DNA from: Desulfovibrio sp. UIB00
GTDB lineage: Bacteria; Desulfobacterota; Desulfovibrionia; Desulfovibrionales; Desulfovibrionaceae
Length of the DNA stretch: 64,000 nucleotides
Reading direction: 5' to 3'
Assembly (NCBI RefSeq): GCF_022508225.1
Contig: NZ_JAETXJ010000002.1
Span: forward strand, 248,001-312,000
Shown here: positions 6,623 through 16,766 of the stretch, one piece after another
Layout of the letters: every line of letters starts with the position of its first letter
Numbering within the stretch: position 1 is the first letter of the stretch
The notes under the pieces: model-generated
The model's input: the letters and a program-made list of their open reading frames with translations, nothing else
Database searches by the model: none
What the model was told of the DNA's origin: nothing
Translations under genes and position numbers: made by a program

Positions 6623-9442
6623 TCAGGCCGGTAGGGTGAAATATTCCATCTCGCGCGGCAAGGCCATGGAAAAAACCGCGCCATGCGGGGTGTTGGAAAA
6701 TACCTCAATGCTCCCGCCGTGGGCCTGAACAATACTGCGGCAGAGGGCCAGCCCAAGCCCCATGCCTCGGCGGCCATCACCATTTTTTATGGCTGCGGAG
6801 TGGAACATGTCAAAAATGCGGTTCTGTTCCGCTTCTGAAATTCCCGGGCCATTGTCGGCAACTTCCAGCCTGACCCACGGCCCGTCAGCCCTTGCCCGTA
6901 TGCGGATGGCTGTTCCCTCTGGCGTGTGTTTGACGGCATTGTCCAGCAGATTGACCAGTACCTGCACCATGAGCCGGGCGTCAATGCGGGCCATGAGCAT
7001 GCCTTCAGGCATTTCCGCGCGCAGATCGTGGTGCGCTGCACGGCGGCTGGTGATCTGCACAGCCTCGGCAATGACATCTTCAAGCAGCTCCGGCTCAAGG
7101 CGAAGGGTAAAATCCTGTTGCTCAAGCCGGGTGAGGGCCAGCAGGTTTTCCACCATGCCCACAAGGTAGCGGGCTTCCTCTTCAATGGAAGAGGCAATCG
7201 CCGCATTGCGCTCTGGCGAGCCGGATCCGCCCTGCCCGGCGAGGATGGCGGCATTGCCGCAGATGCCTGTGAGCGGCGTGCGCAGATCGTGCGATATGGA
7301 GCGCAGCACATCGGCGCGCAGTTTTTCCTGCTGCGCGAGCACGGCAATACTGGCGTTGGCCTTCGTGAGTCGTTCCTTTTCCAACGCCAGCGCGCATTCC
7401 CCAGCCAGCGCCAGAACAAGGTTTTTGCTGTTGGCATCGGCAAGCGGAGTCGTGCGGCCCGGCAGAACATGCAGCTCGGCCACGGCCAGAACGGCAGATT
7501 GGCTGCTGATGGGAATAAAGCTGTGCCGTGATCCAGGCAGGGAATCTGTTCCCGCGCCGGCAGGGCGGTTATTTTTGGCAACCCACTGGGCAACGCCCAG
7601 TTCGTCCTTTGGCGTGTCCTTGCTGTGTCCTGATGCAGCGCGTGGGCTGCCATAACCCTGCATTTTGTCAGCCCGGTATGGAAAAACGGGCCGGGCTTCA
7701 AGCAGCCCTTGCCGCACTGAATAGAGCGTTGTTTCGCAGTCCAGCAGGGTGCCAAGCTGGCGGGCAGTTTCCAGCAGGATGGCAGGTTCGTCCTTGGCCT
7801 TTTGCAGGCGGCGGCTGTTGCCAAGCAGCAGCTCCGTATGCAGCGCTCGCACCGCGCTTTGCCTCGCCTGCATGCGTGCGCGGCCTGTGATGGCGCTGGT
7901 GGCGGCGGAAACCAGGAGCATTGCGCAAAAAAGGCCCACATAGTCGGTATCATAAACCGTAAAGCTGAAACGCGGCTCAACAAATAGAAAATCGAAAAGG
8001 GCCACCCCGGCCACGGAGGCCGCCACACCGTACCACGGCCCGGTGCTGAGGATGGAAACGCCCAGCACACCCATCATATACAAGCCCGCAATCCCGCCAT
8101 TGGGCATGCCCAGCGAGAACGTGAGCAGGCCTGCGACGCTGCACACGGCCATGATCGCAGCAGTGGCGCACCACTGCCGCCACGAGCGGGGTGCTGTGCC
8201 CCGCAAGGCCTTGAGCGCCGTAAACAAAGGCCCGGCATGTTCGGGTGCTCTGCCCACGGGCACGGCATCGGGGATGATGTAGGTTTCCATCTCCGGCGCA
8301 AGTTCGGCAAGGCGCTCCACCAGCGTTTTGCTTTTGCGGAACAGCCATCCGCCCGCCGGGGAGCGCCCCACCACAATCTTGCTTACCCCGCTCACGCGCG
8401 CGTATTCCGCTATCTGGGCGGGAACGTCCTCGCCGTGCAGGGTCACGATAACCGCGCCCAGGTCTTCCGCCAGTTTCAGGTTGTCGTGCAGGGTATCGCG
8501 GCTTTTGGCGTCACTGCGGCGCGGCACAGTGTTTTGCACAAAAAGGGCGGTGAAATCAGCGCGAAAGGCCTCCACCATACGGGCGGCGGTGCGGATAACC
8601 CGCGCATTGCTTGGCGCGCCTGAAAGGCAGATGAGAATGTGCTCCTTGATCTGACGCCCTGTTTCCTGCCCTCCGCCAGCGGAGGATGCCCGCCGGTTGA
8701 CGCGGTCGGCCATGCGGCGCAGGGCAATTTCCCGCAGGGCGATGAGATTGGCGGGCAGAAAAAAGTGTCCCAGCGCCCGTTGCGCCTGCGCCTCGGCGTA
8801 TATTTTGCCTTCGTGAAGGCGGGATACAAGTTCGTCTGGCTCCAGATCGACCAGTTCCACCTGATCTGCACCGTCAAAAACGCTGTCGGGTATGCGTTCG
8901 CGTACCACAACTCCGGTCATGGCGGCTACCACATCGTTGAGGCTTTCCAGATGTTGCACGTTAACCGTGGTCCATACGGATATGCCCGCCTGGAGCAGCT
9001 CCTCCACATCCTGAAAGCGCTTGCGGTTACGGCAGCCCTGCGCATTGGAGTGGGCCAGCTCGTCCACAAGGGCGATTTCCGGCTTGCGGGCCAGCACGGC
9101 ATCCACATCCAGTTCGTTGAGCGTGATGCCCCTGTGTTCTATCCGCAGGGGCGGCAAGGCCTCCAGACCCGGCAGCAGGGCCGCTGTTTCCGGCCTTGGG
9201 TGCGGTTCCACATAGCCCACAACAATGCTGTGCCCCTGCTCCTGAGCGGCGTGGGCCGCCCGCAGCATGGAATATGTTTTGCCCACGCCCGCCGCATAGC
9301 CGAAAAATATCTTGAGCAAGCCTATGGGCGATGGGCGTGACGGCGCGCCCGCCTCGCCAGCGAGGGGTTTGCCGCCCGGAGCTGTCTGTTGCAACTGGGC
9401 AAGCAGGGCATCGGGGGATGGACGTTTATAGCTGTCTGTCAT
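6623..9442 (-). CDS. kdpD: KdpD sensor histidine kinase
   Basis: This 939-residue membrane kinase has the full KdpD layout. The N-terminal KdpD domain carries a Walker A motif GYAAGVGKT (residues 48-56) and a Walker B-like IALVDELAHSN (123-133). A universal-stress-protein-like domain starts near residue 267, followed by four membrane segments at about 415-520 and a GAF-like region. The kinase core has the phospho-accepting histidine at about 718 (SHDLRTPLTG), an N box (NLLDNAVKHT), DNGPGI and GMGLGL. It senses potassium limitation or turgor and phosphorylates KdpE. It lies between kdpC and kdpE on the same strand. Confidence 0.97.
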   Translation of the reverse strand: MTDSYKRPSPDALLAQLQQTAPGGKPLAGEAGAPSRPSPIGLLKIFFGYAAGVGKTYSMLRAAHAAQEQGHSIVVGYVEPHPRPETAALLPGLEALPPLRIEHRGITLNELDVDAVLARKPEIALVDELAHSNAQGCRNRKRFQDVEELLQAGISVWTTVNVQHLESLNDVVAAMTGVVVRERIPDSVFDGADQVELVDLEPDELVSRLHEGKIYAEAQAQRALGHFFLPANLIALREIALRRMADRVNRRASSAGGGQETGRQIKEHILICLSGAPSNARVIRTAARMVEAFRADFTALFVQNTVPRRSDAKSRDTLHDNLKLAEDLGAVIVTLHGEDVPAQIAEYARVSGVSKIVVGRSPAGGWLFRKSKTLVERLAELAPEMETYIIPDAVPVGRAPEHAGPLFTALKALRGTAPRSWRQWCATAAIMAVCSVAGLLTFSLGMPNGGIAGLYMMGVLGVSILSTGPWYGVAASVAGVALFDFLFVEPRFSFTVYDTDYVGLFCAMLLVSAATSAITGRARMQARQSAVRALHTELLLGNSRRLQKAKDEPAILLETARQLGTLLDCETTLYSVRQGLLEARPVFPYRADKMQGYGSPRAASGHSKDTPKDELGVAQWVAKNNRPAGAGTDSLPGSRHSFIPISSQSAVLAVAELHVLPGRTTPLADANSKNLVLALAGECALALEKERLTKANASIAVLAQQEKLRADVLRSISHDLRTPLTGICGNAAILAGQGGSGSPERNAAIASSIEEEARYLVGMVENLLALTRLEQQDFTLRLEPELLEDVIAEAVQITSRRAAHHDLRAEMPEGMLMARIDARLMVQVLVNLLDNAVKHTPEGTAIRIRARADGPWVRLEVADNGPGISEAEQNRIFDMFHSAAIKNGDGRRGMGLGLALCRSIVQAHGGSIEVFSNTPHGAVFSMALPREMEYFTLPA

Positions 9443-9474
9443 GGTTGTTCTCAGGTTCGTATGCCGTGCGGCAT

Positions 9475-10110
9475 TCAGCGGGGAGCGGCGGTTGATGTCC
9501 CTGAAACACCGCGCCCGTTGGGCAGCAGGCCTTCCAGCGCCAGATTGACTTCAAGCACGTTGACCCGCGCCTCGCCCAGCAGACCTAAAGTGCGGCCTTG
9601 CGTATACATGGCGATGGTGCGGCGCACTTCCGCAGCCGTAAAACCTGTGGCGCGGGCCAGCCGCTCCACCTGAAATTCTGCGGCGGCTGGCGAAATATGC
9701 GGATCAAGCCCGCTGCCTGATTCCGTAAGCATATCCACAGGAATGGGCTGGCCGGATTTTTCCGGATGCGCCAGCCGGATGCGTGCCGCGCGCTCCTGCA
9801 ACGTTGTAGCGTATGCCGCAGTGGCAGGGCTTTTGTTGCTTGGACCGGCGTAGAGCAGGGGCTTGCCGTTGTCGGTATAAGTGGCGGTGTCTGCACTCAC
9901 GGGGCGGCCCCACAAATGGTTGGCGGCTGTGAATGGCTGCCCCATCAATGTGCTGTACTGCCTGCCCTTGACGGTAATGATACTGCCTTCGGCCTGAAAG
10001 GGAAACAGCGCCTTGCCCGCAAGGGTGAGCGCGCCTGTATAGGCGCAGGTGAGGGCCGTCATGATGCACAGAAAAATCAGAGAGCGGCGCAGCAATGCTG
10101 TGATGGACAT
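9475..10110 (-). CDS. kdpC: Potassium-transporting ATPase subunit C
   Basis: This 211-residue protein has one N-terminal membrane segment (residues 8-30) and a periplasmic domain. The KdpC signature SGSGLDPHISPAAAEFQVERLA is near residue 135, followed by EGRTLGLLGE-type C-terminal residues (QGRTLGLLGEARVNVLEVNLAL). KdpC is the chaperone-like subunit that raises ATP affinity of KdpB. It is 11 bases downstream of kdpB. The C-terminus carries a short extra tail. Confidence 0.96.
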   Translation of the reverse strand: MSITALLRRSLIFLCIMTALTCAYTGALTLAGKALFPFQAEGSIITVKGRQYSTLMGQPFTAANHLWGRPVSADTATYTDNGKPLLYAGPSNKSPATAAYATTLQERAARIRLAHPEKSGQPIPVDMLTESGSGLDPHISPAAAEFQVERLARATGFTAAEVRRTIAMYTQGRTLGLLGEARVNVLEVNLALEGLLPNGRGVSGTSTAAPR

Positions 10111-10121
10111 GATGCTTCTCC

Positions 10122-12200
10122 TCAGGCCAGCCCAAGGCCGACCAGGCAGAGGTCAATAAGTTTGATGGCGGCAAAGGGGGCCGCAAGGCCGCCGAGGCCG
10201 TAAATAAAGAGGTTGCGGCGCAACAGCAGCTCCGAACTTTCCTCCCTGTAGGGCACGCCGCGCAGGGCCAGCGGAATGAGGGCCACAATGATGAGGGCAT
10301 TGTATATGGTGGCCGCCAGTATGGCGCTTTGCGGGCTGTGCAGGCCCATGATGTTGAGAGCGGCAAGGCCGGGGTACAGGCCCATGAACAGGGCCGGAAT
10401 GATGGCAAAGTATTTTGCCGCGTCGTTGGCAAGGGAAAAGGTGGTGAGGCTGCCGCGCGTCATGAGCAGCTGCTTGCCGATGCGCACGATATCCAGCAAC
10501 TTGGTAGGCGAGGAATCCAGATCAACCATGTTGCCCGCTTCCTTGGCGGCCTGCGTGCCCGTATTCATGGCAACCGCCACATCCGCCTGCGCCAGAGCCG
10601 GGGCGTCGTTGGTGCCGTCGCCCGTCATGGCGACCAGATGTCCCTTGGCCTGATAGTCCCTGATCAGGTTCAGCTTGGTCTCCGGCGTGGCCTCGGCCAG
10701 AAAGTCATCCACCCCGGCCTCGGCGGCAATGGCGGCGGCAGTGAGCGGATTGTCGCCCGTGATCATGACGGTCTTGATGCCCATGCGCCGCAGCTCTCCG
10801 AATTTTTCGCGCACGCCGTCCTTGATGACATCCTTGAGGTGGATCACGCCAAGCACTGCGGCATCGCGGGCAACAACAAGAGGCGTGCCGCCCTGACGGG
10901 CAATGCTTTGCACCGCTTCATCGCACTGGGTGCTCAAACGCCCGCCAAGCTGCTCCGCAAAAGCGCGCACGGCATCCGCCGCGCCTTTACGTATGGAGGA
11001 ACCCCGCGCATCAACGCCGCTCATGCGGGTGTGGGCGGAAAATGGAACAAACGTTGTGTCTGCCTCAGGATGCGTTGCGCCCTCCTGCGGAAACAGGCTG
11101 TTTGCCAGTTGTACGATGCTGCGGCCCTCGGGAGTTTCGTCCGCAAGCGAGGCAAGGCAGGCGGCTTCCGCCAGCTCCAGCTCGGTGCGCCCGTCCACAG
11201 GTATAAAACTGACGGCCAGCCGATTGCCAAGAGTTATGGTGCCTGTCTTGTCGAGCAGAAGCACGTCCACATCGCCAGCCGCCTCAATGGCGCGCCCACT
11301 CATGGCAAGCACGTTGGCCTGATTGAGGCGGCTCATGCCCGCAATACCTATGGATGAAAGCAGCGCGCCAATGGTGGTGGGGGCCAGACAGACAAAGAGC
11401 GCCACCAGCGAGGTGACATCTGCCGGGTTTGCCGCATGATTCTGATCTGCCGCAAATCGGGCAAAACACCACAACGTACCCGTGACCAGCAGAAAGATGA
11501 CCGTAAGCGCCACCAGCAGGATGTTCAGGGCGATCTCGTTGGGTGTTTTCTGGCGGGCTGCGCCTTCGACCATGGCGATCATTTTGTCCAGAAAGCTGCG
11601 GCCAACCTCGCTGGTAACGCGCAGCACCAGCCAGTCGGAAAGTACGGTTGTGCCGCCGGTAACGGCGCTACGGTCGCCGCCGCTCTCCCGTATGACCGGG
11701 GCGGATTCGCCCGTGATGGCGCTTTCGTCCACAGAGGCTGCCCCTTCGGTCACATCGCCGTCAGCGGGGATCATCTCACCTGCCAGCACAAGCACGTAGT
11801 CGCCGGGTTTCAGCTCGGTGGACGAAGTCATCACAAAGGCTTCGTGCTGCGCGGGGTCCGGCAGCTTGCGGGCGTCAACACTCTTGCGCGATTTGCGCAG
11901 GCTGTCGGCCTGGGCCTTGCCCCGGCCTTCGGCGAGGGCTTCCGCAAAGTTGGCAAAGAGCACCGTAAACCAGAGTATGGCGGCGATTGCGCAGGCAAAG
12001 GCGCTCTGGCCTGCGGCGGCGGGAATGAATCCCCACGTCCCTGCCAGCGCAAGGGCCGTGGTCATGATGGCGGAAAGATATACGGTGAACATGACAAAAT
12101 TGCGCGCCTGAATGTGCGGAGCCAGCTTGATGAACGAATCGCCAAGGGCCCGCTGGAGCATCCGGCTGTTGCGCGGGGCATGTGCAGTTTTGGCTGACAT
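10122..12200 (-). CDS. kdpB: Potassium-transporting P-type ATPase subunit B
   Basis: This 692-residue P-type ATPase is the catalytic subunit of the high-affinity potassium pump. The phosphorylated aspartate is D317 in [15 protein letters not shown] (163-166) is the actuator-domain dephosphorylation loop, whose serine is the inhibitory phosphorylation site in E. coli. [14 protein letters not shown] and [22 protein letters not shown] are the nucleotide and hinge motifs. Length is normal for the family. It sits between kdpA and kdpC in the minus-strand operon. Confidence 0.98.
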   Translation of the reverse strand: MSAKTAHAPRNSRMLQRALGDSFIKLAPHIQARNFVMFTVYLSAIMTTALALAGTWGFIPAAAGQSAFACAIAAILWFTVLFANFAEALAEGRGKAQADSLRKSRKSVDARKLPDPAQHEAFVMTSSTELKPGDYVLVLAGEMIPADGDVTEGAASVDESAITGESAPVIRESGGDRSAVTGGTTVLSDWLVLRVTSEVGRSFLDKMIAMVEGAARQKTPNEIALNILLVALTVIFLLVTGTLWCFARFAADQNHAANPADVTSLVALFVCLAPTTIGALLSSIGIAGMSRLNQANVLAMSGRAIEAAGDVDVLLLDKTGTITLGNRLAVSFIPVDGRTELELAEAACLASLADETPEGRSIVQLANSLFPQEGATHPEADTTFVPFSAHTRMSGVDARGSSIRKGAADAVRAFAEQLGGRLSTQCDEAVQSIARQGGTPLVVARDAAVLGVIHLKDVIKDGVREKFGELRRMGIKTVMITGDNPLTAAAIAAEAGVDDFLAEATPETKLNLIRDYQAKGHLVAMTGDGTNDAPALAQADVAVAMNTGTQAAKEAGNMVDLDSSPTKLLDIVRIGKQLLMTRGSLTTFSLANDAAKYFAIIPALFMGLYPGLAALNIMGLHSPQSAILAATIYNALIIVALIPLALRGVPYREESSELLLRRNLFIYGLGGLAAPFAAIKLIDLCLVGLGLA

Positions 12201-12230
12201 GGCTGTATCCTTTATTGTTGAGCGCGCTGA

Positions 12231-14024
12231 TTAACGCGCCATTTGCAAATGTTCGGCAACGGGGCCAAGAGCCAGAGCTGGGAAGAAGCTCAGCGCGCCC
12301 ACCAGCAGCACCACAAATATGAGCAGAAAAACAAACATGCCGTTGCTGGTCGAGAGCGTGCCGGAGCTTGCGGCCACAGTCTTTTTGCCAGCCATGCTGG
12401 ATGCGGCGGCAAGGATGGCGGCCACGGGCACAAAGCGCCCGGCAAGCATAAGTGCGCTCAGCAGCACGTTCAGAAAAGGCGTGTTGGCGTTCAGCCCGGC
12501 AAAGGCCGAGCCGTTGTTGGCCCCGGCGGAGGTGGCGGCATAGAGCAGTTCGCTGAAGCCGTGGGGCAGGGCGTTGTTCAGGCTGTCCACAACCTGAGGA
12601 ACAATGCTCATCAGACCATCTCCGATCAGGATGACGACCGGCGTGGTCAGGCAGACCACAACGGCCATTTTCATTTCAAAAGGTTCCACCTTTTTGCCCA
12701 GATATTCTGGGGTGCGGCCCACCATCAGGCCGGCCATGAAAACGGTCAGCAGCACAAAGGCCAGCATGCCGTAGAGACCGCTGCCCACACCGCCAAAGAC
12801 CACCTCGCCCAACTGCATGAGCACCATGGGAACCAGCCCGCCCAACGGCGAGAAGCTGTCGTGCATGGCATTGACCGAGCCGTTGGAAGCGGCAGTTGTG
12901 GCGGCGGCCCAGATGGCGCTGCCTGTTATGCCAAAGCGCGCCTCCTTGCCTTCCATGTTGCCTCCGGCCTGAGCCAGCAGGCCGCTGCGGGCCGCAAGGT
13001 CTGTCTGCCCGGTCTGGGCCAGTTGCGGGGTGGCGCTCTGCTCGGCCCAGACGGTGAAGCCAATGGCGGCGGTCAGCAGCAGGGTCATGGCGATAAATAT
13101 GACTACGCCCTGGCGCATGTCCCTGATCTGTCTGCCAAAGGTGAAGCACAGCCCGGCGGGAATGAGCAGCAGGGCCAGCATTTCCAGCATATTTGCAAGG
13201 GGTGTGGGGTTTTCGTGCGGGTGGGCGGAATTGACGCCGTTGTAGCCGCCGCCATTGGTGCCAAGCTGCTTGGGCGCAACCTGCGAGGCCTGCGGCCCCA
13301 TGGGAACCATTTGTTCCGTAACGGTCGCCCCATCTTCGGTTGTAAGCGGCTCAAGCAGTGCCACGGTTTTGTAGGGTGAAAAATTCTGCGGCACGCCTTG
13401 CCAGATGAGCAGCAGCGAAAGCGCCAGCGAGAGCGGCACAAGGATATACAGGGTGGCGCGGGTGGCGTCTGCCCAGAAGTTGCCGAGACCTGAAACGGCT
13501 GGCGTGGCGGAAGTATCAGGCCCGCCGGATGCTTCTGCTTTTTGTGCGCGCAGCCCCCGAATCAAGGCGAACAAAACCGCAAAGCCCACGGCGGCGGAAA
13601 CAAAGTTCTGCACTGTAAGGCCTGCCATCTGGGCCAGATAGCTCATGGCGTTTTCGCCCGAGTATGCCTGCCAGTTGGTATTGGTGACAAAACTCACCGC
13701 TGTGTTCAGGGCCAGATCCCAACTTGTATCAGATATGCCCTGCGGATTCAGGGGCAGGTTGCCCTGCGCCATGAGCAGCAGCATAAGAACCGCAATACTT
13801 ACACTGCTGAAAGCCAGCACGCAGCCAAGGTAGCGCTTCCAGCCCATCTGCTCCGCCGGGTTGATGCCCATGACGCGGTACAGGCCGCGCTCGCAAGGGG
13901 CCAGAACTTTTTGCAGCCAGAACGGTTCGCCGTCCATGACCTTGCCCATGTAAATGCCCAGCGGCCACGCCAGCAATGCGAGCAATATGATGTACAGCAG
14001 GCATTGCCCAACCATGTTTTCCAT
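12231..14024 (-). CDS. kdpA: Potassium-transporting ATPase subunit A
   Basis: This 597-residue membrane protein forms the K+-selective channel subunit of KdpFABC, with about ten transmembrane helices. Selectivity-filter type segments are visible, for example VTNTNWQAY, GTNGGGYNGVNSAHP and TSAGANNGSAFAG. The ATG at 14024 (MENMVGQ) was chosen because AGGAGG lies just upstream; an upstream in-frame start adds 11 unconserved residues. It is first in the operon. No kdpF reading frame is evident upstream, although a peptide of about 30 residues could be missed. Confidence 0.96.
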   Translation of the reverse strand: MENMVGQCLLYIILLALLAWPLGIYMGKVMDGEPFWLQKVLAPCERGLYRVMGINPAEQMGWKRYLGCVLAFSSVSIAVLMLLLMAQGNLPLNPQGISDTSWDLALNTAVSFVTNTNWQAYSGENAMSYLAQMAGLTVQNFVSAAVGFAVLFALIRGLRAQKAEASGGPDTSATPAVSGLGNFWADATRATLYILVPLSLALSLLLIWQGVPQNFSPYKTVALLEPLTTEDGATVTEQMVPMGPQASQVAPKQLGTNGGGYNGVNSAHPHENPTPLANMLEMLALLLIPAGLCFTFGRQIRDMRQGVVIFIAMTLLLTAAIGFTVWAEQSATPQLAQTGQTDLAARSGLLAQAGGNMEGKEARFGITGSAIWAAATTAASNGSVNAMHDSFSPLGGLVPMVLMQLGEVVFGGVGSGLYGMLAFVLLTVFMAGLMVGRTPEYLGKKVEPFEMKMAVVVCLTTPVVILIGDGLMSIVPQVVDSLNNALPHGFSELLYAATSAGANNGSAFAGLNANTPFLNVLLSALMLAGRFVPVAAILAAASSMAGKKTVAASSGTLSTSNGMFVFLLIFVVLLVGALSFFPALALGPVAEHLQMAR

Positions 14025-14035
14025 AACGTCCTCCT

Positions 14036-14150
14036 GTGGGGATTGAACCTTGCCCACGGGAACACGGTATGAAAAAGCGCATAAAATGGGTGTTAAACTT
14101 GGGGCGGGAGTATAAAATTTGTATTAAGGCCGATGGTTGTTTTCGTTGTC
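14036..14150 (-). promoter_or_regulatory. Upstream region of the kdp operon
   Basis: The interval between kdpA and the divergent arsR must hold the kdp promoter. On the minus strand an AT-rich run reading AATTTTATAC lies near 14110-14120. It resembles the T-rich site bound by E. coli KdpE, but the match is short and I would not rely on it. Confidence 0.3.
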
Positions 14151-14157
14151 AGCATGC

Positions 14158-14182
14158 TTGACATTGTTCAATTGGTGTTGAA
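14158..14182 (+). promoter_or_regulatory. arsR -35 element and ArsR operator
   Basis: TTGACA at 14158-14163 is followed at once by the dyad TTCAA-TTGGTG-TTGAA (14167-14182). The TCAA-N6-TTGA spacing is the typical operator geometry of ArsR/SmtB repressors. The position between the -35 and the gene fits autorepression relieved by arsenite. Confidence 0.55.
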
Positions 14183-14192
14183 TGGTTGTCCA

Positions 14193-14582
14193 ATGGAAAC
14201 AAAAAAAGCTACCCAGGTGTTTGAAGCCCTTACGTCCGAGGCGCGCCTCTGCATTTTTCGTCTGCTGGTCAAGTATGCCCCTGACGGTCTGGTGGCGGGG
14301 GAGCTTTCCCGCCTGGCGGATATCCCCAAGACCAACCTTTCTTTTCATCTGAAAACCCTTGTTCACTGCGGGCTTGCCAGCGTGGAGCGCGAGGGGCGCA
14401 ACACGCGCTACCGGGCAAACATCCCCTTGATGCTTGAAACAATATCCTATCTGACCGCCGAGTGCTGCTCTGGTCATCCCGAGCAGTGCAGGACGTATCG
14501 CCGCGAGAGTTGTGTGGATGCGGTGTTTCTGCCCGACTGTTGCGGGGACAATGCCTCTGATCCAGAGGGCAGCTTTGAGTGA
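14193..14582 (+). CDS. arsR: ArsR-family arsenite-responsive repressor
   Basis: This 129-residue winged-helix repressor starts METKKATQVFEALTSEARL. Its recognition helix is around IPKTNLSFHLKTLVHCGL (residues 44-61), with a beta wing at EREGRNTRYR. It lacks the classical E. coli CVC motif in helix 3. Instead it has a C-terminal cysteine cluster (C91, C92, C99, C107, C116, C117), resembling the Acidithiobacillus ArsR type in which C-terminal cysteines bind As(III). The ATG at 14193 lies just after the operator; an upstream ATG at 14154 would place the operator inside the gene. arsC and acr3 follow on the same strand. Confidence 0.88.
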   Translation: METKKATQVFEALTSEARLCIFRLLVKYAPDGLVAGELSRLADIPKTNLSFHLKTLVHCGLASVEREGRNTRYRANIPLMLETISYLTAECCSGHPEQCRTYRRESCVDAVFLPDCCGDNASDPEGSFE

Positions 14583-14685
14583 CCCTGGAAAATGTGCCCC
14601 TAAATGAGGGGGCGGGATGAATACAACCCCAATGCTGCGGGCGACGTTTTGAACCTCTTCTTTGAATCCCATCCCCGAGGTAGCC

Positions 14686-15159
14686 ATGAACATCCTCTTT
14701 TTATGCACGGGCAATTCCTGCCGTTCGATTATTGCCGAGGCTCTTTTCCGGTCTATGGCTCCGGTTGGGGTTACAGCGCAGAGCGCGGGCAGCAAGCCTG
14801 CGGGCTATGTGCACCGCCGCGCTCTTGAGGCTTTGACCGAGGCCGGAATTTCTGCCCAAGGCCTTGCAAGCAAGTCATGGGATGATTTGCCGGAAAAGCC
14901 CTCGGTGGTCATAACCCTGTGCGCCGATGCGGCGGGTGAAGCCTGCCCGGTGTATTTTGGATTTGTAGTGCGCAGCCACTGGGGCATGCCCGATCCAGCC
15001 AAGGTGCAGGGCGATGAAGCCACAATCAAGGCCGCCTTTGCCGAAACGCTGGAGGTTCTGCGCAGGCGCGTAACAGCCCTGGCGCAGAAGATGGAGGCCA
15101 ACCCAGCAATGGATGCAGACACCTTGCAGAGCACTCTTGACGGCATAGCCGCGCACTAA
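14686..15159 (+). CDS. arsC: Arsenate reductase, low-molecular-weight phosphatase fold (thioredoxin type)
   Basis: This 157-residue protein has the phosphatase P-loop CTGNSCRS at residues 6-13 (C-X5-R). The two resolving cysteines lie in ITLCADAAGEACPV, matching the Cys10/Cys82/Cys89 relay of the Bacillus and Staphylococcus enzymes. It reduces arsenate to arsenite using thioredoxin; the arsenite is then exported by Acr3, encoded 12 bases downstream. The ATG at 14686 has GAGG upstream, while a TTG 24 bases earlier has nothing comparable. About 30 extra C-terminal residues extend past the usual family length. Confidence 0.92.
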   Translation: MNILFLCTGNSCRSIIAEALFRSMAPVGVTAQSAGSKPAGYVHRRALEALTEAGISAQGLASKSWDDLPEKPSVVITLCADAAGEACPVYFGFVVRSHWGMPDPAKVQGDEATIKAAFAETLEVLRRRVTALAQKMEANPAMDADTLQSTLDGIAAH

Positions 15160-15171
15160 GGGACAGAAATT

Positions 15172-16230
15172 ATGAGTCAGTCAACTTTGCAGCGACTTTC
15201 ATTTCTCGACAGGTTCCTGACACTGTGGATTTTTCTCGCCATGTTTGCTGGCGTGGGGCTTGGTTGGGCTGCGCCGGGTGTAAAGAACGTCATCAACTTT
15301 TTTCAGGTAGGCACCACCAACATTCCCATTGCCATCGGTCTTATCCTGATGATGTATCCGCCGCTGGCGAAAGTGAAATACGAGCAGCTTGGCCGGGTGT
15401 TTCGCGATAAAAAGGTTTTGCTGCTTTCGCTGGTGCAAAACTGGGTGATCGGCCCGATTCTTATGTTCTTGCTGGCGATAGCCTTTCTTTCCGGCAACAA
15501 CAGCTACATGGTGGGACTCATACTGATCGGCCTGGCCCGGTGCATTGCCATGGTCATCGTGTGGAATGACCTTGCCGGGGGCGACAGGGAATATTGCGCG
15601 GGGCTTGTGGCCTTTAACGCCATATTTCAGGTGCTGTTTTTTTCCGTCTACGCCTATGTGTTCATCACCGTGCTGCCCGGCTGGCTTGGTCTTTCGGGCG
15701 CGGTGGTAGACGTGAGCATGGGGCAGATTGCCGAAAGCGTGTTTATTTACCTCGGCATCCCCTTTATCGGGGGCGTTGTTTCCCGCTTCTACGGACTCAA
15801 GGTCAAGGGGCTGGACTGGTACGAGAATGTTTTTATTCCCCGCATCAGCCCCTGGACGTTGCGGGCGCTGATGTTCACCATTGTTGTGATGTTCTCTCTC
15901 AAGGGCGAGTACATTGTGCAGCTGCCCATGGATGTGGTGAAGGTTGCCGTCCCCCTGCTGATTTACTTTCTCATTATGTTCCTGCTTTCATTCTATCTTT
16001 CATGGAGGGCAGGGGCCAACTACGAGCAGTCGGCTACGTTGTCGTTTACCGCCGCATCCAACAACTTTGAGCTTGCCATTGCCGTGGCCATCGCCGTTTT
16101 CGGCCTCAATTCCGGCGAGGCCTTTGTGGCGGTTATTGGACCCTTGGTGGAAGTTCCGGTGCTCATCGCCCTTGTGAATGTGGCTCTGTATATTCGCCGC
16201 AAGTATTTTGTCGGGCGAGAAACGGCCTGA
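15172..16230 (+). CDS. acr3: Acr3-type arsenite efflux permease
   Basis: This 352-residue integral membrane protein with about ten helices belongs to the BART superfamily. The Acr3 hallmarks are present: [15 protein letters not shown] in the first third, a conserved cysteine in [19 protein letters not shown], and [21 protein letters not shown] near the end. It exports arsenite using the membrane potential. It is the last gene of arsR-arsC-acr3 and is closed by the terminator at 16283-16313. Many genomes label it arsB, but it is not of the ArsB family. Confidence 0.95.
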   Translation: MSQSTLQRLSFLDRFLTLWIFLAMFAGVGLGWAAPGVKNVINFFQVGTTNIPIAIGLILMMYPPLAKVKYEQLGRVFRDKKVLLLSLVQNWVIGPILMFLLAIAFLSGNNSYMVGLILIGLARCIAMVIVWNDLAGGDREYCAGLVAFNAIFQVLFFSVYAYVFITVLPGWLGLSGAVVDVSMGQIAESVFIYLGIPFIGGVVSRFYGLKVKGLDWYENVFIPRISPWTLRALMFTIVVMFSLKGEYIVQLPMDVVKVAVPLLIYFLIMFLLSFYLSWRAGANYEQSATLSFTAASNNFELAIAVAIAVFGLNSGEAFVAVIGPLVEVPVLIALVNVALYIRRKYFVGRETA

Positions 16231-16282
16231 TCTGCCTTGCCCGGGAATTTTTGCTGATCTGGCTGTAAACATGCCCGTAATT

Positions 16283-16313
16283 GAAGAAGGCCGCCCAAAA
16301 GGCGGCCTTCTTC
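16283..16313. terminator. Bidirectional terminator between acr3 and the TolA-like gene
   Basis: GAAGAAGGCCGCC (16283-16295) and GGCGGCCTTCTTC (16301-16313) form a perfect 13-bp stem with a 5-base loop. The A-rich and T-rich shoulders suit termination from both convergent genes. Confidence 0.85.
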
Positions 16314-16334
16314 GTGTTCAGTAAGTATTGCTAG

Positions 16335-16766
16335 TCATCGCATGATGCGTTCAGGCAGATTGAAAATAATGGTCAGCCCCTTGGGGAGAGGTTCAGGGGG
16401 CGGGAGCCGCACGCCGCTTCTCTGGGTTCGCACGATGGCGTTCTGGGCGGAGTTGTCAAAATACTTGTTTCCAGAGCTTTTTATGAGCTTGTATGCTACA
16501 ATTTCTCCGTCTGGCGAGACATTCACATCTATTGTGCAAGACATGTGTTCATCCTTTGGTGATGAAAATGCCCAATACTGACGCACAGTCTCCATAAAAC
16601 TGTGCATGTAATTTTCCATTGGTGACATCTTTCTGGTAGCTATAATAGAAGTTATATCTTTTTGCGTCTGTGATGAGGGTGGAGTTGAATTCCTTGCACA
16701 GGACAATATGAGCAGTAGAGTTAACGCAGTAATGAATAATAGTCTGTTGTCATTGTGTGTACGCAT
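16335..16766 (-). CDS. TolA/TonB C-terminal-domain-like lipoprotein
   Basis: This 143-residue protein begins MRTHNDNRLLF, followed by a hydrophobic stretch and ILSC at residues 21-24, a plausible lipobox. The rest matches the TolA/TonB C-terminal fold: CTIDVNVSPDGEIVAYKLIKSSG, then a YFDNSAQNAI helix and a final strand GLTIIFNLPE. In that family the domain follows a long periplasmic spacer; here the spacer is very short. The ATG at 16766 is preferred over an upstream GTG at 16820 because it yields a proper signal sequence, although its ribosome binding site is weak. Codon use is more AT-rich than its neighbours. Function unknown beyond envelope location. Confidence 0.6.
   Translation of the reverse strand: MRTHNDNRLLFITALTLLLILSCARNSTPPSSQTQKDITSIIATRKMSPMENYMHSFMETVRQYWAFSSPKDEHMSCTIDVNVSPDGEIVAYKLIKSSGNKYFDNSAQNAIVRTQRSGVRLPPPEPLPKGLTIIFNLPERIMR

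Noticed and set aside
10329..13379. Long plus-strand frames across kdpA and kdpB
   Set aside because: They mirror well-conserved minus-strand genes and show no recognisable domain.
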